Assembly (NCBI RefSeq): GCF_019710575.1
Contig: NZ_JAHWFK010000032.1
Span: 124,001-188,000 of the forward strand
Direction: 5' to 3'
Length of the DNA: 64,000 bases
Source of the DNA: Paractinoplanes polyasparticus
GTDB taxonomy: Bacteria; Actinomycetota; Actinomycetes; Mycobacteriales; Micromonosporaceae
The notes beneath the pieces are model-generated. The model worked only from the letters and a program-made list of their open reading frames with translations. It had not been told where the DNA came from and ran no database searches. The position numbers were made by a program, and so were the translations under genes. The first letter of the stretch is position 1. The number at the start of each line of letters is the position of its first letter. Below, piece after piece: positions 17,079 to 25,350 of the stretch.

Positions 17079-17278
17079 GATCTTGCCCTCCCGAGGGTGC
17101 AGATCCGGATGAAATCCGCTGCGGAGGGGTACCGCATCGGACGTGCCCGCCGGTCTCACCCTCCACCGGATCGATGCCGTGGGAGAAGGACAGCGGGTGC
17201 GATCTCATGCTTTGGTGTCGCCTGGCGCGGCTGCCTGCCGTGTGTGACTGTGAGGGAAGTGCAGAGAGGTGGTGCGCC

Positions 17279-18757
17279 GTGGGCGAGGACGTCGATCAGG
17301 CCAACTTCACCCGTGAGGACCGCGCCAGGTACCGGCACAAGATCCGCCGCAGCCTGGATGTGTTCGCGGCCATGCTGCGCGAGTCCCGCTTCGATTTCGA
17401 GCGGCCGCTGACCGGCATGGAGATCGAGCTCAACCTGGTCGACGAGAACTGCGACCCGGCGATGCGCAATTCCGAGGTGCTGGGCGCGATCGCCGATCCC
17501 GACTTCCAGACCGAGCTCGGCCAGTTCAACATCGAGATCAATGTGCCCCCGCGGCGCCTGGCAGGCGACGAGAACGCCGATCTGGAACGTACGCTGCGGG
17601 CCAGTCTCAACAACGCCGAGAAGCATTCCCGTACGGTCGGCGCGCACACGGTGATGATCGGGATCCTGCCGACGTTGAAGCGCGAGCACATGACCGACGA
17701 CGCGCTCTCCGCCAATCCCCGCTACAAGTTGCTGAACGAGCAGATCTTCGCGGCCCGCGGCGAGGACCTCGACATCCGGATCGACGGGGTCGACCGGCTG
17801 GCCGTCACCACCGACACGATCGCGCCCGAGTCGGCCTGCACCAGCACCCAGTTCCACCTGCAGGTCAGTCCGGCCCAGTTCGCCGCGTACTGGAACGCGG
17901 CCCAGGTCATCGCCGGCATTCAGGTGGCCCTGGGCGCGAACTCGCCCCTGCTGTTCGGCCGGGAGCTGTGGCGCGAGACGCGCATCCCCCTGTTCGAACA
18001 GGCCACCGACACCCGGTCGGAGGAGATCCGGGCCCAGGGCGTACGCCCGCGGGTGTGGTTCGGCGAACGCTGGATCACCAGCGTCTTCGACCTGTTCGAG
18101 GAGAACGTCCGCTACTTCCCGGCCCTGCTGCCGATCTGCGACGAGTTCGACCCGGCCGAGATCCTGGAACGGGGCGAGGTGCCCGAGCTGAGCGAGCTGC
18201 GGCTGCACAACGGCACCGTCTACCGCTGGAACCGGCCGATCTACGACGTCGTCAAGGGCCGTCCGCACCTGCGGGTCGAGAACCGGGTGCTGCCGGCCGG
18301 ACCGACCGTTGTGGACACGATGGCCAACGCCGCCTTCTACTACGGCCTGATCCGCACCCTGGCCGAGGCCGAGCGTCCGCTGTGGACGCAGATGAGCTTC
18401 AGCGCGGCCGAGGAGAACTTCCACACCTGCGCGCGGCACGGCATCGACGCCACGGTGTTCTGGCCCGGTCTGGGCTACATCCAGGTCACCGAGCTGGTGC
18501 TGCGCCGCCTGCTGCCGATGGCCCGCCAGGGGCTCGAACGGTGGGGCGTCTCGCAGGGCGAACGCGACCGGTTGCTGGGCATCATCGAGCAGCGCTGCCT
18601 GACCCACCGCAACGGCGCCGCCTGGCAGGTGCGGACCCTGCACGCCCTGGAGGCCGACGGCGTCGACCGCCAGGACGCCCTGCACGAGATGCTGCGGCGC
18701 TACCTTCCCCTCATGCACGAGAACCTCCCCGTGCACGAGTGGCCCTACCCCGGCTGA
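17279..18757 (+). CDS. Glutamate-cysteine ligase family protein (492 aa)
   Basis: GTG 17279 with AGAGGTGG upstream gives GEDVDQANFTREDRARYRHKIRRSL, the conserved start of this actinobacterial family; the longer frame from 17174 is not conserved. Core motifs include TGMEIELNLVD near residue 45, QFNIEINVPPR near 85, STQFHLQVSP near 185 and NAAFYYGLIRTLAEAERPL near 345. The ATP-dependent fold is that of GCS2-type ligases. Actinomycetes make mycothiol and not glutathione, so the real acceptor may not be cysteine. The gene is monocistronic and followed by the GH92 pseudogene. Confidence 0.85.
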   Translation: MGEDVDQANFTREDRARYRHKIRRSLDVFAAMLRESRFDFERPLTGMEIELNLVDENCDPAMRNSEVLGAIADPDFQTELGQFNIEINVPPRRLAGDENADLERTLRASLNNAEKHSRTVGAHTVMIGILPTLKREHMTDDALSANPRYKLLNEQIFAARGEDLDIRIDGVDRLAVTTDTIAPESACTSTQFHLQVSPAQFAAYWNAAQVIAGIQVALGANSPLLFGRELWRETRIPLFEQATDTRSEEIRAQGVRPRVWFGERWITSVFDLFEENVRYFPALLPICDEFDPAEILERGEVPELSELRLHNGTVYRWNRPIYDVVKGRPHLRVENRVLPAGPTVVDTMANAAFYYGLIRTLAEAERPLWTQMSFSAAEENFHTCARHGIDATVFWPGLGYIQVTELVLRRLLPMARQGLERWGVSQGERDRLLGIIEQRCLTHRNGAAWQVRTLHALEADGVDRQDALHEMLRRYLPLMHENLPVHEWPYPG

Positions 18758-18769
18758 GCGTCAGCCGGC

Positions 18770-19770
18770 ACGACGAGTCCTCGCCGTTTCCGCAAGACAA
18801 CGGCCGTCGATCAGCGACTCGACTTCTGTCACCGCCGCAGCGGCCGGGATCGGCGCCGCCTGCGCCCCGGGCGCCGCCGGGGACGTGCCGATCCTGCCGT
18901 TCGCCGGGCCGGTCGACTTCTCCCCGACCGCCGACACGAAGGACGCCAAGTACGCCTCGACGTTCACGCACGCCCAGGAGACCGCTACCCCCGGGCGATA
19001 TGCGGTGACCCTCGACTCGGGTGTCCGGGCCGACCTCGCGGTCAGCACCCGGCCCGGCGTCGGTGATTTCACATGAGGGTGCACCGGGTCCGCGCGGGGC
19101 AGAAGGCGGTCTACGGCACGTTCTCCGGCTGGGACCAGTACCGGGCCCAGATTTAGCTGCTCGGGCTGCTGCGACCGGACGTCGCCGGGGACATGGCGAC
19201 ATCGATGGCCGACTTCGCCGCCCAGAACAACGGCGTCTGGGACAGATGGCTGCACCTGGGCGCGCCGACCCTTGTGATGACCGGCGACCCGGCCGCGCCC
19301 ACCCTGGCCACCTGGTACGCCATGGGCGTCAGGAACTTCGATGCCCGCGCCGCCTTCGACTCGCTGTACCGGCAGGCGACCGTGCAGAACCCGGACGCCT
19401 TGTCGGATGCCGGCTGTCCCGGGTAGTGCACCGGCCAGCGGGCCACCCTCGACACGTACCTGGCCCTGCGATACGCCGCCAACGACATCTGCCACTGCTG
19501 GGGCGGAGCGGCCGAGACCCTGGAGAACTCGCTCGCCGACTTCTCGCTGGCGATGTGGGCCCAGCGGCTCGGCGCCTTCGGGGAAAGCCGGGAGCTCCGA
19601 TCGCGCGGCGGCTACTGGAAGAACACGTACACGGCAACGGAGCCCGACTCACGAAATCCTGGCTCTCCGAATCCTTCACCCTGACCGGCGGCACCCTCGA
19701 CCTCACCCTGGGCGCCACCCCGAACACCACCTGGGCCACCGCCCCGGCCGACCTGCCGAAGGACCACTGA
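18770..19770 (+). pseudogene. Decayed GH92 alpha-1,2-mannosidase
   Basis: Three fragments in consistent order look like a glycoside hydrolase family 92 enzyme. About 18800-19076 encodes a signal-peptide-like tail then STFTHAQETATPGRYAVTLDS. At 19073-19680, in another frame, come YGTFSGWDQYRAQ, NNGVWDRWLHL, DTYLALRYAANDICHCWGG and GGYWKNTYTATEPDS. At 19650-19770, shifted again, comes LTLGATPNTTWATAPADLP. In-frame TAG codons lie at 19154 and 19424. The several hundred residues normally between fragments one and two are missing, so there is a large internal deletion as well. GH92 enzymes are usually above 700 residues; fewer than 300 remain. Confidence 0.8.
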
Positions 19771-19804
19771 AGCGGGGCCTGGTTCATCCCTCCGGAGCGG
19801 CGGG

Positions 19805-20599
19805 TCAGAGGCCGGCCAGGAACGTGTCGAGGGCTTTGTTGAAGGCGACCGGCTGCTCGAGGTTGGGGAGGTGGCCGGCGCCTTCGATCACCGCCAGGGC
19901 CGAACCGGGGATCAGGGCGTGCATCTGTTCGGCGTCGGCCACGGGGGTGAACTCGTCGTCCCGGCCCACGACGATCAGGGTGGCAACGGTGACCCCGGTC
20001 AGCAGATCGCGGTAGTCGGGGCGTTCGGCCCGGCCCCGCAGCGCGGCGGCAGCCCCGGCCGGAGGGGCGCCGAGCATCATCGTCATCACGTGGCCGGCCA
20101 CGGCCGGCATCGCCTCGACGTTGTAGGGGGCGATCATTTTGGCCAGGTTCTGTTCGGCGTAGCCGGTCATGCCCTCGGCCTCGAGGCGGTCGGCTGTCGC
20201 CCGCCGGTGCGACCGGGCCTCGGGAGTGTCGGCCCGGGGGAAGGTGTCGGCCAGCAGCAGGGCCCGGATCCGCGACGGGAACTGGCGGTAGCACTCCATG
20301 ACGATCTGGCCGCCCATCGACAGGCCGCCCAGCACCACGTCGTCCAGACTCAGGTGGTCGAGCAGGGCGGCGACGTCCCGGGCGAACACGGGCAGGGGCG
20401 TGCTGCCCTCGACGACCGTCGTCGTGCCGTAGCCGCGCAGGTCGGCTGTGATCACCCGCCACCCCGAGCCGGTCAGCGCCGCCACCTGCGGGGCCCACAT
20501 CGAGCGGTCGAACGGATGCCCGTGCACCAGCACCAGGGGCCGGCCCGCGCCGGAGTCGTCGTAGCCGATCGTGATTCCGTTGACCTCCGCTGTGCCCAT
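19805..20599 (-). CDS. Alpha/beta hydrolase (264 aa)
   Basis: A complete hydrolase fold: PLVLVHGHPFDRSMW (oxyanion region) near residue 20, GGLSMGGQIVMECY with nucleophile Ser near 93, LIVVGRDDEFTP (acid) near 207 and GAGHLPNLEQP with catalytic His near 240. Size and motifs fit 3-oxoadipate enol-lactonase or non-haem peroxidase-like hydrolases; the substrate is not deducible. It follows the cobalamin operon on the same strand with a 45-nt gap, so read-through is possible, but no link to B12 is evident. Confidence 0.85.
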   Translation of the reverse strand: MGTAEVNGITIGYDDSGAGRPLVLVHGHPFDRSMWAPQVAALTGSGWRVITADLRGYGTTTVVEGSTPLPVFARDVAALLDHLSLDDVVLGGLSMGGQIVMECYRQFPSRIRALLLADTFPRADTPEARSHRRATADRLEAEGMTGYAEQNLAKMIAPYNVEAMPAVAGHVMTMMLGAPPAGAAAALRGRAERPDYRDLLTGVTVATLIVVGRDDEFTPVADAEQMHALIPGSALAVIEGAGHLPNLEQPVAFNKALDTFLAGL

Positions 20600-20644
20600 G
20601 GGATCGACGCTAGTGATGGCTCCCGATCAGGGAACGGGCCAATC

Positions 20645-21025
20645 TCACGTTCGCGGCCCGAGGCGGGCGATCGCCACGGTGATCCCGGCGTGCTTCTGCT
20701 TGGGCAGGATCAGCGAGCCGGTCGGGCCGACGGCACGGAGGGCGGCGGCCTCGGCGACACTCGGCGTGCCGACCGCCGCGGCAACGACTCCGCTCGGGTT
20801 CGGCACGTTCTGGCCGGCCAGCTCGGCGGCTCGCAGGGCGAGAAGGCGCCAGCCACGGTCAAGAGCCATTTCCTGTACGGCGGGTTCGGTGGCCCGGCGG
20901 TCGGCGGTGGCCAGCACGGTCACGTCGGCGACGGTCAGGCCCGCCGCCGACAGGGCCGCGTCCACCGCCACGCACAGATCGGCGGCCGCCACCCCCGCCC
21001 GGGCGCCAACCCCGACGACGACCAT
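20645..21025 (-). CDS. CbiG C-terminal / CobE-like cobalamin biosynthesis protein (126 aa)
   Basis: ATG 21025 gives VVVGVGARAGVAAADL, the glycine-rich opening of the CbiG_C/CobE domain. DVTVLATADRRATEPAVQEMA and NVPNPSGVVAAAVGTPSVAEAAAL follow; the last is the family's signature GTPSVAEAAA. In CbiG this domain accompanies opening of the precorrin-5A lactone; as a stand-alone CobE it is needed for aerobic cobalamin synthesis with an unclear role. It lies 25 nt after cobB in the riboswitch-controlled operon. Confidence 0.85.
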   Translation of the reverse strand: MVVVGVGARAGVAAADLCVAVDAALSAAGLTVADVTVLATADRRATEPAVQEMALDRGWRLLALRAAELAGQNVPNPSGVVAAAVGTPSVAEAAALRAVGPTGSLILPKQKHAGITVAIARLGPRT

Positions 21026-21050
21026 CAGGCGACGGCATCTACGGGGACGG

Positions 21051-22391
21051 TCACAACGCGGAGACCAACCGGGACGCGAAGCCTGGGTTACCCGCCCAGT
21101 GCAGGTGCAGGTAGGACGCGTGGATCGACGCCGTGGCGAAGCCCTCCGGGTCGGCGCCGCGCCAGGCCCAGGCCGCGCCACCGGCCGGGGAGAGCAACAA
21201 GCCCGAACGCGGATGCACGGTCGTCCGGTGGAACTCGTGACCCGTGACCCGGGTGCCGGCGGGGGCCAGCGGGCTGTCCGTCAGCGCCACCGCGTCGCGG
21301 TAGCCGAGCGTCAGGGTCGGGGTCATCGCGGCCTCGGCGTCGATCACCCCGCACATCGGGGCGCCGTCCAGGGTGTGGCACAGCCAGAGCAGGCCGGCGC
21401 ACTCGGCCGCGATCGACCCGCCCGACGCGGCCAGGGCGGCCACCGACTTGCGCAGCGGCTCGTTGGCGCTCAGCTCCGACGCGTACACCTCGGGAAAGCC
21501 CCCGCCGACCACGAGACCGCGCGTGCCCTCGGGCAACGCTTCGTCGCGCAGGGGATCGACCGTGACGACCGAGGCGCCCGCGCCGGTCAGCAGCTCGGCT
21601 GTCTCGGCGTACGCGAACGAGAAGGCGGGCCCGCCCGCGAGCGCCACCACCGGCCGCCCGGGCGCCGGATCGGCGGCGACCGGCGACCAGGGCTCGGCGT
21701 CGAGCGGCGGGGCCGACCGGGCGATCGCCATGACCTCGGCCAGGTCGACCGACGACTCGATCAGCGCGGCCAGGGCGTCGACCGACTCGCGGGCCTCGGC
21801 GCGGCGCTCGGCCGCGGGCACCAGGCCGAGGTGGCGGGACGGCGCGGCCACGGCATCGGCCCGCCGCAGCGCGCCCAGCACCGGCGTGCCGACCTCCTCG
21901 CAGGCCTCGCGCAGGATCGCCTCGTGCCGGTCGGAGCCGACCCGGTTCAGGATCACGCCGGCCATCCGCACGCTGCCGAAGCTGCGGAACCCGTGCACCA
22001 GCGCGGCGATCGACCGGCCCTGCGCCGCCGCGTCGACGACCAGGATCACCGGCGCCTCGAGCAGCCCGGCCACCTGAGCCGTCGACCCGGTCTCGCCGGC
22101 GCCGGTACGCCCGTCGTACAGCCCCATCACGCCCTCGATCACGGCCAGCGACGCGCCCTGCGAGCCGTGGGCGAACAGCGGCCCGATCAGGTCCTCCCCC
22201 ACCAGCACGGGATCGAGGTTGCGGCCCGGCCGCCCGGCGGCGAGCGCGTGATAGCCGGGGTCGATGTAGTCCGGCCCGACCTTGAACGGCGCCACCGGCA
22301 ACCCCCGCCGGGCGAACGCGGCCAGCAGTCCGGTCGCCACCGTGGTCTTGCCGTGTCCGGAGGCGGGCGCGCCGATGACGACCCGCGGCAT
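21051..22391 (-). CDS. cobB: Cobyrinate a,c-diamide synthase (446 aa)
   Basis: MPRVVIGAPASGHGKTTVATGL holds the Walker A of the CobB/CbiA N-terminal ATPase; FKVGPDYIDPGYH and VIEGVMGLYDG follow. The C-terminal half is a class I glutaminase-like domain with GLVVGGGFPEVYASEL, AAECAGLLWL (nucleophile Cys) and GHEFHRTTV (His). The enzyme amidates cobyrinate side chains a and c with glutamine and ATP. ATG 22391 is chosen; ATG 22400 three codons earlier is possible. Either start overlaps or abuts the cobO stop at 22394, indicating coupling. Confidence 0.95.
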   Translation of the reverse strand: MPRVVIGAPASGHGKTTVATGLLAAFARRGLPVAPFKVGPDYIDPGYHALAAGRPGRNLDPVLVGEDLIGPLFAHGSQGASLAVIEGVMGLYDGRTGAGETGSTAQVAGLLEAPVILVVDAAAQGRSIAALVHGFRSFGSVRMAGVILNRVGSDRHEAILREACEEVGTPVLGALRRADAVAAPSRHLGLVPAAERRAEARESVDALAALIESSVDLAEVMAIARSAPPLDAEPWSPVAADPAPGRPVVALAGGPAFSFAYAETAELLTGAGASVVTVDPLRDEALPEGTRGLVVGGGFPEVYASELSANEPLRKSVAALAASGGSIAAECAGLLWLCHTLDGAPMCGVIDAEAAMTPTLTLGYRDAVALTDSPLAPAGTRVTGHEFHRTTVHPRSGLLLSPAGGAAWAWRGADPEGFATASIHASYLHLHWAGNPGFASRLVSAL

Positions 22392-22393
22392 GG

Positions 22394-22993
22394 TCACCAT
22401 TCGATGCCCTGCTGCCCCTTGCGGCCGGCGTCCATCGGGTGCTTCACCTTCGTCATCTCGGTGACCAGGTCGGCCGCCTCGAGCAGCGCCGGCGCCGCGT
22501 CCCGGCCGGTGATCACGACGTGCTGGTTGCCCGGCCGCTCGGCCAGCGTGGCCACGACCTCGTCCACGTCGACCCAGCCCCACTTCATCGGGTACGTGAA
22601 CTCGTCGAGCACATAGAACCGGTGGGTCTCGGCGGCCAGGTCCCGCTTGATCTGGGCCCAGCCCTCAGCCGCCTCGGCCGCGTGGTCGCGTTCGGTGCCG
22701 GCGCGCTGGATCCACGACCAGCCCTCGCCCATCTTGTGCCAGGTGACCGGCGCTCCCCCGGTGGCGCCGAGCGCCTTGAGCGCGGATTCCTCGCCCACCC
22801 GCCACTTCTCCGACTTGACGAACTGGAAGACGCCGATCGGCCAGCCCGCGCTCCAGGCGCGCAGGGCCATCCCGAAGGCGGCGGTCGACTTGCCCTTGCC
22901 GTGTCCGGTGTGGACGGCCAGCAGGGCCTGGCGACGACGCTGGCGGGTCGTGAGGCCGTCATCCGGCACGGACGTGACTTTGCCCTGCGGCAT
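22394..22993 (-). CDS. cobO: Cob(I)yrinic acid a,c-diamide adenosyltransferase (199 aa)
   Basis: CobO/BtuR family: P-loop HTGHGKGKSTAAFGMALRA near residue 28, VFQFVKSEKWRVGEE, RFYVLDEFTYPMKWGWVD near 125 and HVVITGRDAAPALLEAADLVTEM near 160. It transfers adenosyl from ATP to the cobalt of corrinoids. Its ATG overlaps the TGA of the chelatase gene (ATGA), and its own stop meets the cobB start, so all three are tightly coupled. Confidence 0.95.
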   Translation of the reverse strand: MPQGKVTSVPDDGLTTRQRRRQALLAVHTGHGKGKSTAAFGMALRAWSAGWPIGVFQFVKSEKWRVGEESALKALGATGGAPVTWHKMGEGWSWIQRAGTERDHAAEAAEGWAQIKRDLAAETHRFYVLDEFTYPMKWGWVDVDEVVATLAERPGNQHVVITGRDAAPALLEAADLVTEMTKVKHPMDAGRKGQQGIEW

Positions 22994-25101
22994 CAGGCGG
23001 CCCGGCCCGTCTCGAGGCTCTCCAGCGGCATCAGGTCGGCGTCGAGCGCGGCGGCGAGCCGGGCCGCGAGCCGCAGCCGGATCGGCCCGGACTCGCAGTC
23101 GACCACCACAGTGGACACGCCTGCGAGCGCCGGCGCCACCGTGGCCGGATCGGGTCCGCTGGTGGCCCGCCCGTCGGTGACGACGATCAGCAACGGCCGC
23201 CGGCGCGGGTCACGGCGACGCTCGGTCGCGATGGTCGCGGCGGCCGTCCTGAGGCCTGCGGCCAATGGCGTACGGCCCCCCGTGCGCAAACTCGCCAACC
23301 GGAGCACCCCCACCTCGTGGCTGGACGTGGGCGGCAGCACTTGCTCGGCCTCGTGCCCCCGGAAGGTGATCATCCCCACCCGGTCCCGCCGCTGATAGGC
23401 GTCGCGCAACAGCGACAACACCGCCGTCTTGACCACCGTCATCCGCTTGCGGGCCGCCATCGACCCCGAGGCGTCGACCACGAAGAGCACCAGATTCGAC
23501 TCGCGCCCGACGTGCACCGCCTCCCGCAGATCCCGGGGCAGCACCATCGGCCGCGAAACCGCATTCCCAGGCGCACCGCCCGCGCGGTGCGCCTGGCCCA
23601 TCCGTGACCGCTCGGTGGCCGCACGGTGCAGAGCCGCGCGCAGGGTGGCCGGCAGGTGCGGCGCCCCGGCCAGCCGACCGGTCGGCACGCGAGAGCCGAC
23701 AACGCGTCCACGCCGCGACAGCGACAGCGAACGACGACCGGCGTGGCCGCCCTCCCCACGACGCGCGATGCTCAGCGTCCTCGTTCGATAGGCAGACCCG
23801 GGCGCGACCGCCGCCGCTCCGCCCACCCGATTCCCGCCGCTCCCGCCGTCCTCGTCGGACGGCTGGTCCGCGCTCGATCCATCCGTCGTTTCAGGGCTGG
23901 GCGGTGAGGAGCTGGACGTCGGAGAAGCGCCGTCGTCTGAGGAGCCGCGCGTCCCTTGCGGGCCGCCCTCGATCGGTCCCCCGACGTCGCCGCCGTCCGG
24001 GCCACCGCCGTCCGGGCCGCTGCTGTCCGGCCCACCGTCCTCGGGGCCGCCTGCGGGCGGGGTGTCGTCCGGGTCGTCCTCCTCGAGCTGAGCGTCCGCT
24101 TCCTTCAGAGCTTCCTCGAGGCGCTGCTCGTCGGTGCCGGGCGGGTCGAGCGGATCCTTGCGGCGGCGGTGCGGCAGCGCCAGGCGCGCGGCATCGCGTA
24201 CGTCATCGGCAGTGACCAGCTCGCGGCCGTGCCAGGCCGCCAGGGCGACCGCGCAGCGGGCCACCACGATGTCCGCCCGCATCCCGTCCACCCCGTACGC
24301 GAGACTGACCAGGGCGATCCGGTCGAGCTCCCGGTCCGGCAGCACGACGGCCGGCAGCAGGTCCCGGGCGGCCACGATCCGGGCCGCCAGCTCCCGCTCA
24401 TCGGCCTCGAACCGCGCCGCGAACCGGTCCGGGTCGAGCTCGTAGGCCAGCCGCCGCCGCACCACCTCGGCCCTGTCCTTGGCGTCGCGCGGCGCGGACA
24501 CATTGACCACCAGACCGAACCGGTCGACCAGCTGCGGCCGCGGCTCGCCCTCCTCCGGGTTCATCGTGCCGACCAGCAGGAACCGGGCCGCGTGCTTGAC
24601 CGACACCCCGTCCCGCTCGACGTGGGCCCGGCCCATCGCCGCCGCGTCCAGCAGCAGGTCGACCAGGTGGTCGGGCAGCAGGTTGACCTCGTCGACGTAG
24701 AGCACGCCGCGGTGCGCCGCCGCCAGCAGCCCCGGCTCGTACGCCTTGACCCCGTCGGCCAGCGCCCGCTGCAGATCCAGCGTGCCCACCACCCTGTCCT
24801 CGGTCGCGCCGACCGGCAGCTCCACCAGCGTCGCGGGCCGGTACTGCACCGGACTGTCGGCGGCGTGCGGGCCGTCCGGGCAGAGCGGATCCATCTTCGC
24901 TGGGTCACAGGCGAAGCGGCAGCCGCGCACCACCGCCACCTCGGGCAGCAGCGCGGCCAGGGCGCGCACGACGGTGCTCTTGGCGGTGCCCTTCTCGCCA
25001 CGCACCAGCACCCCGCCCACAGCGGGCGAGACGGCGGTCAGCAGCAGGGCGAGGCGCAGGTCGGCCAGGCCGACCACGGCCGAGAACGGGTACGGCGTCA
25101 C
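22993..25101 (-). CDS. Magnesium-chelatase-type ATPase/VWA fusion, putative cobaltochelatase (702 aa)
   Basis: GTG 25101 has AGAGAGGGA 6 nt upstream; the longer frame to 25149 runs into the riboswitch and is rejected. Residues 1-330 are a ChlI-like AAA+ domain: YPFSAVVGLADLRLAL, Walker A GEKGTAKST, LYVDEVNLLPDHLVDLLLDA. About residues 340-450 are an acidic Asp/Gly/Pro linker. The C-terminus is a von Willebrand A domain with the MIDAS motif DASGSMAARKRM. The fusion corresponds to ChlI plus ChlD. First gene of a riboswitch-controlled cobalamin operon, it most likely powers cobalt insertion; no large CobN/ChlH subunit is in the window. Confidence 0.88.
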   Translation of the reverse strand: MTPYPFSAVVGLADLRLALLLTAVSPAVGGVLVRGEKGTAKSTVVRALAALLPEVAVVRGCRFACDPAKMDPLCPDGPHAADSPVQYRPATLVELPVGATEDRVVGTLDLQRALADGVKAYEPGLLAAAHRGVLYVDEVNLLPDHLVDLLLDAAAMGRAHVERDGVSVKHAARFLLVGTMNPEEGEPRPQLVDRFGLVVNVSAPRDAKDRAEVVRRRLAYELDPDRFAARFEADERELAARIVAARDLLPAVVLPDRELDRIALVSLAYGVDGMRADIVVARCAVALAAWHGRELVTADDVRDAARLALPHRRRKDPLDPPGTDEQRLEEALKEADAQLEEDDPDDTPPAGGPEDGGPDSSGPDGGGPDGGDVGGPIEGGPQGTRGSSDDGASPTSSSSPPSPETTDGSSADQPSDEDGGSGGNRVGGAAAVAPGSAYRTRTLSIARRGEGGHAGRRSLSLSRRGRVVGSRVPTGRLAGAPHLPATLRAALHRAATERSRMGQAHRAGGAPGNAVSRPMVLPRDLREAVHVGRESNLVLFVVDASGSMAARKRMTVVKTAVLSLLRDAYQRRDRVGMITFRGHEAEQVLPPTSSHEVGVLRLASLRTGGRTPLAAGLRTAAATIATERRRDPRRRPLLIVVTDGRATSGPDPATVAPALAGVSTVVVDCESGPIRLRLAARLAAALDADLMPLESLETGRAA

Positions 25102-25147
25102 GGGGATCCCTCTCTGCGCGGGTGTCCACGCCCGCGCGGCGGTTGTC

Positions 25148-25297
25148 ACGAGCGGCCGGAGTCTCCTGACTCCCGGATCGTCGCTCCCCGCGCGCCTTCC
25201 GGCTGTAGGTGCCGTGGCCTCTGGTGGCGGGTCGCTCCCCGGTCACAGTGGCGGGACCGTCCCGGATTACGCACCGGGTTCCTCCGCTACCGCTCGC
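25148..25297 (-). promoter_or_regulatory. Cobalamin riboswitch
   Basis: Read on the minus strand, the conserved elements occur in order: closing stem GAGCGG (25295-25290), GAGGAACCCGGTGCG, the CCCGCCACTGTGA core, a GCCACGG arm, GGAAGG, and the B12 box AGTCAGGAGACTCCGGCC (25172-25155). CCGCTC (25155-25150) closes the outer stem against GAGCGG. It ends 47 nt before the GTG of the chelatase gene. High adenosylcobalamin would be expected to shut off the whole downstream operon. Confidence 0.92.
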
Positions 25298-25350
25298 CCG
25301 CCATGCTTTCTCACGCCCGCCCGCCCCGTCAACGCGGGGTGACGTGAGCC

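Noticed and set aside
25102..25149. Upstream GTG (25149) as the start of the chelatase gene
   Set aside because: It lies at the closing stem of the riboswitch and lacks a ribosome site, while GTG 25101 has one.
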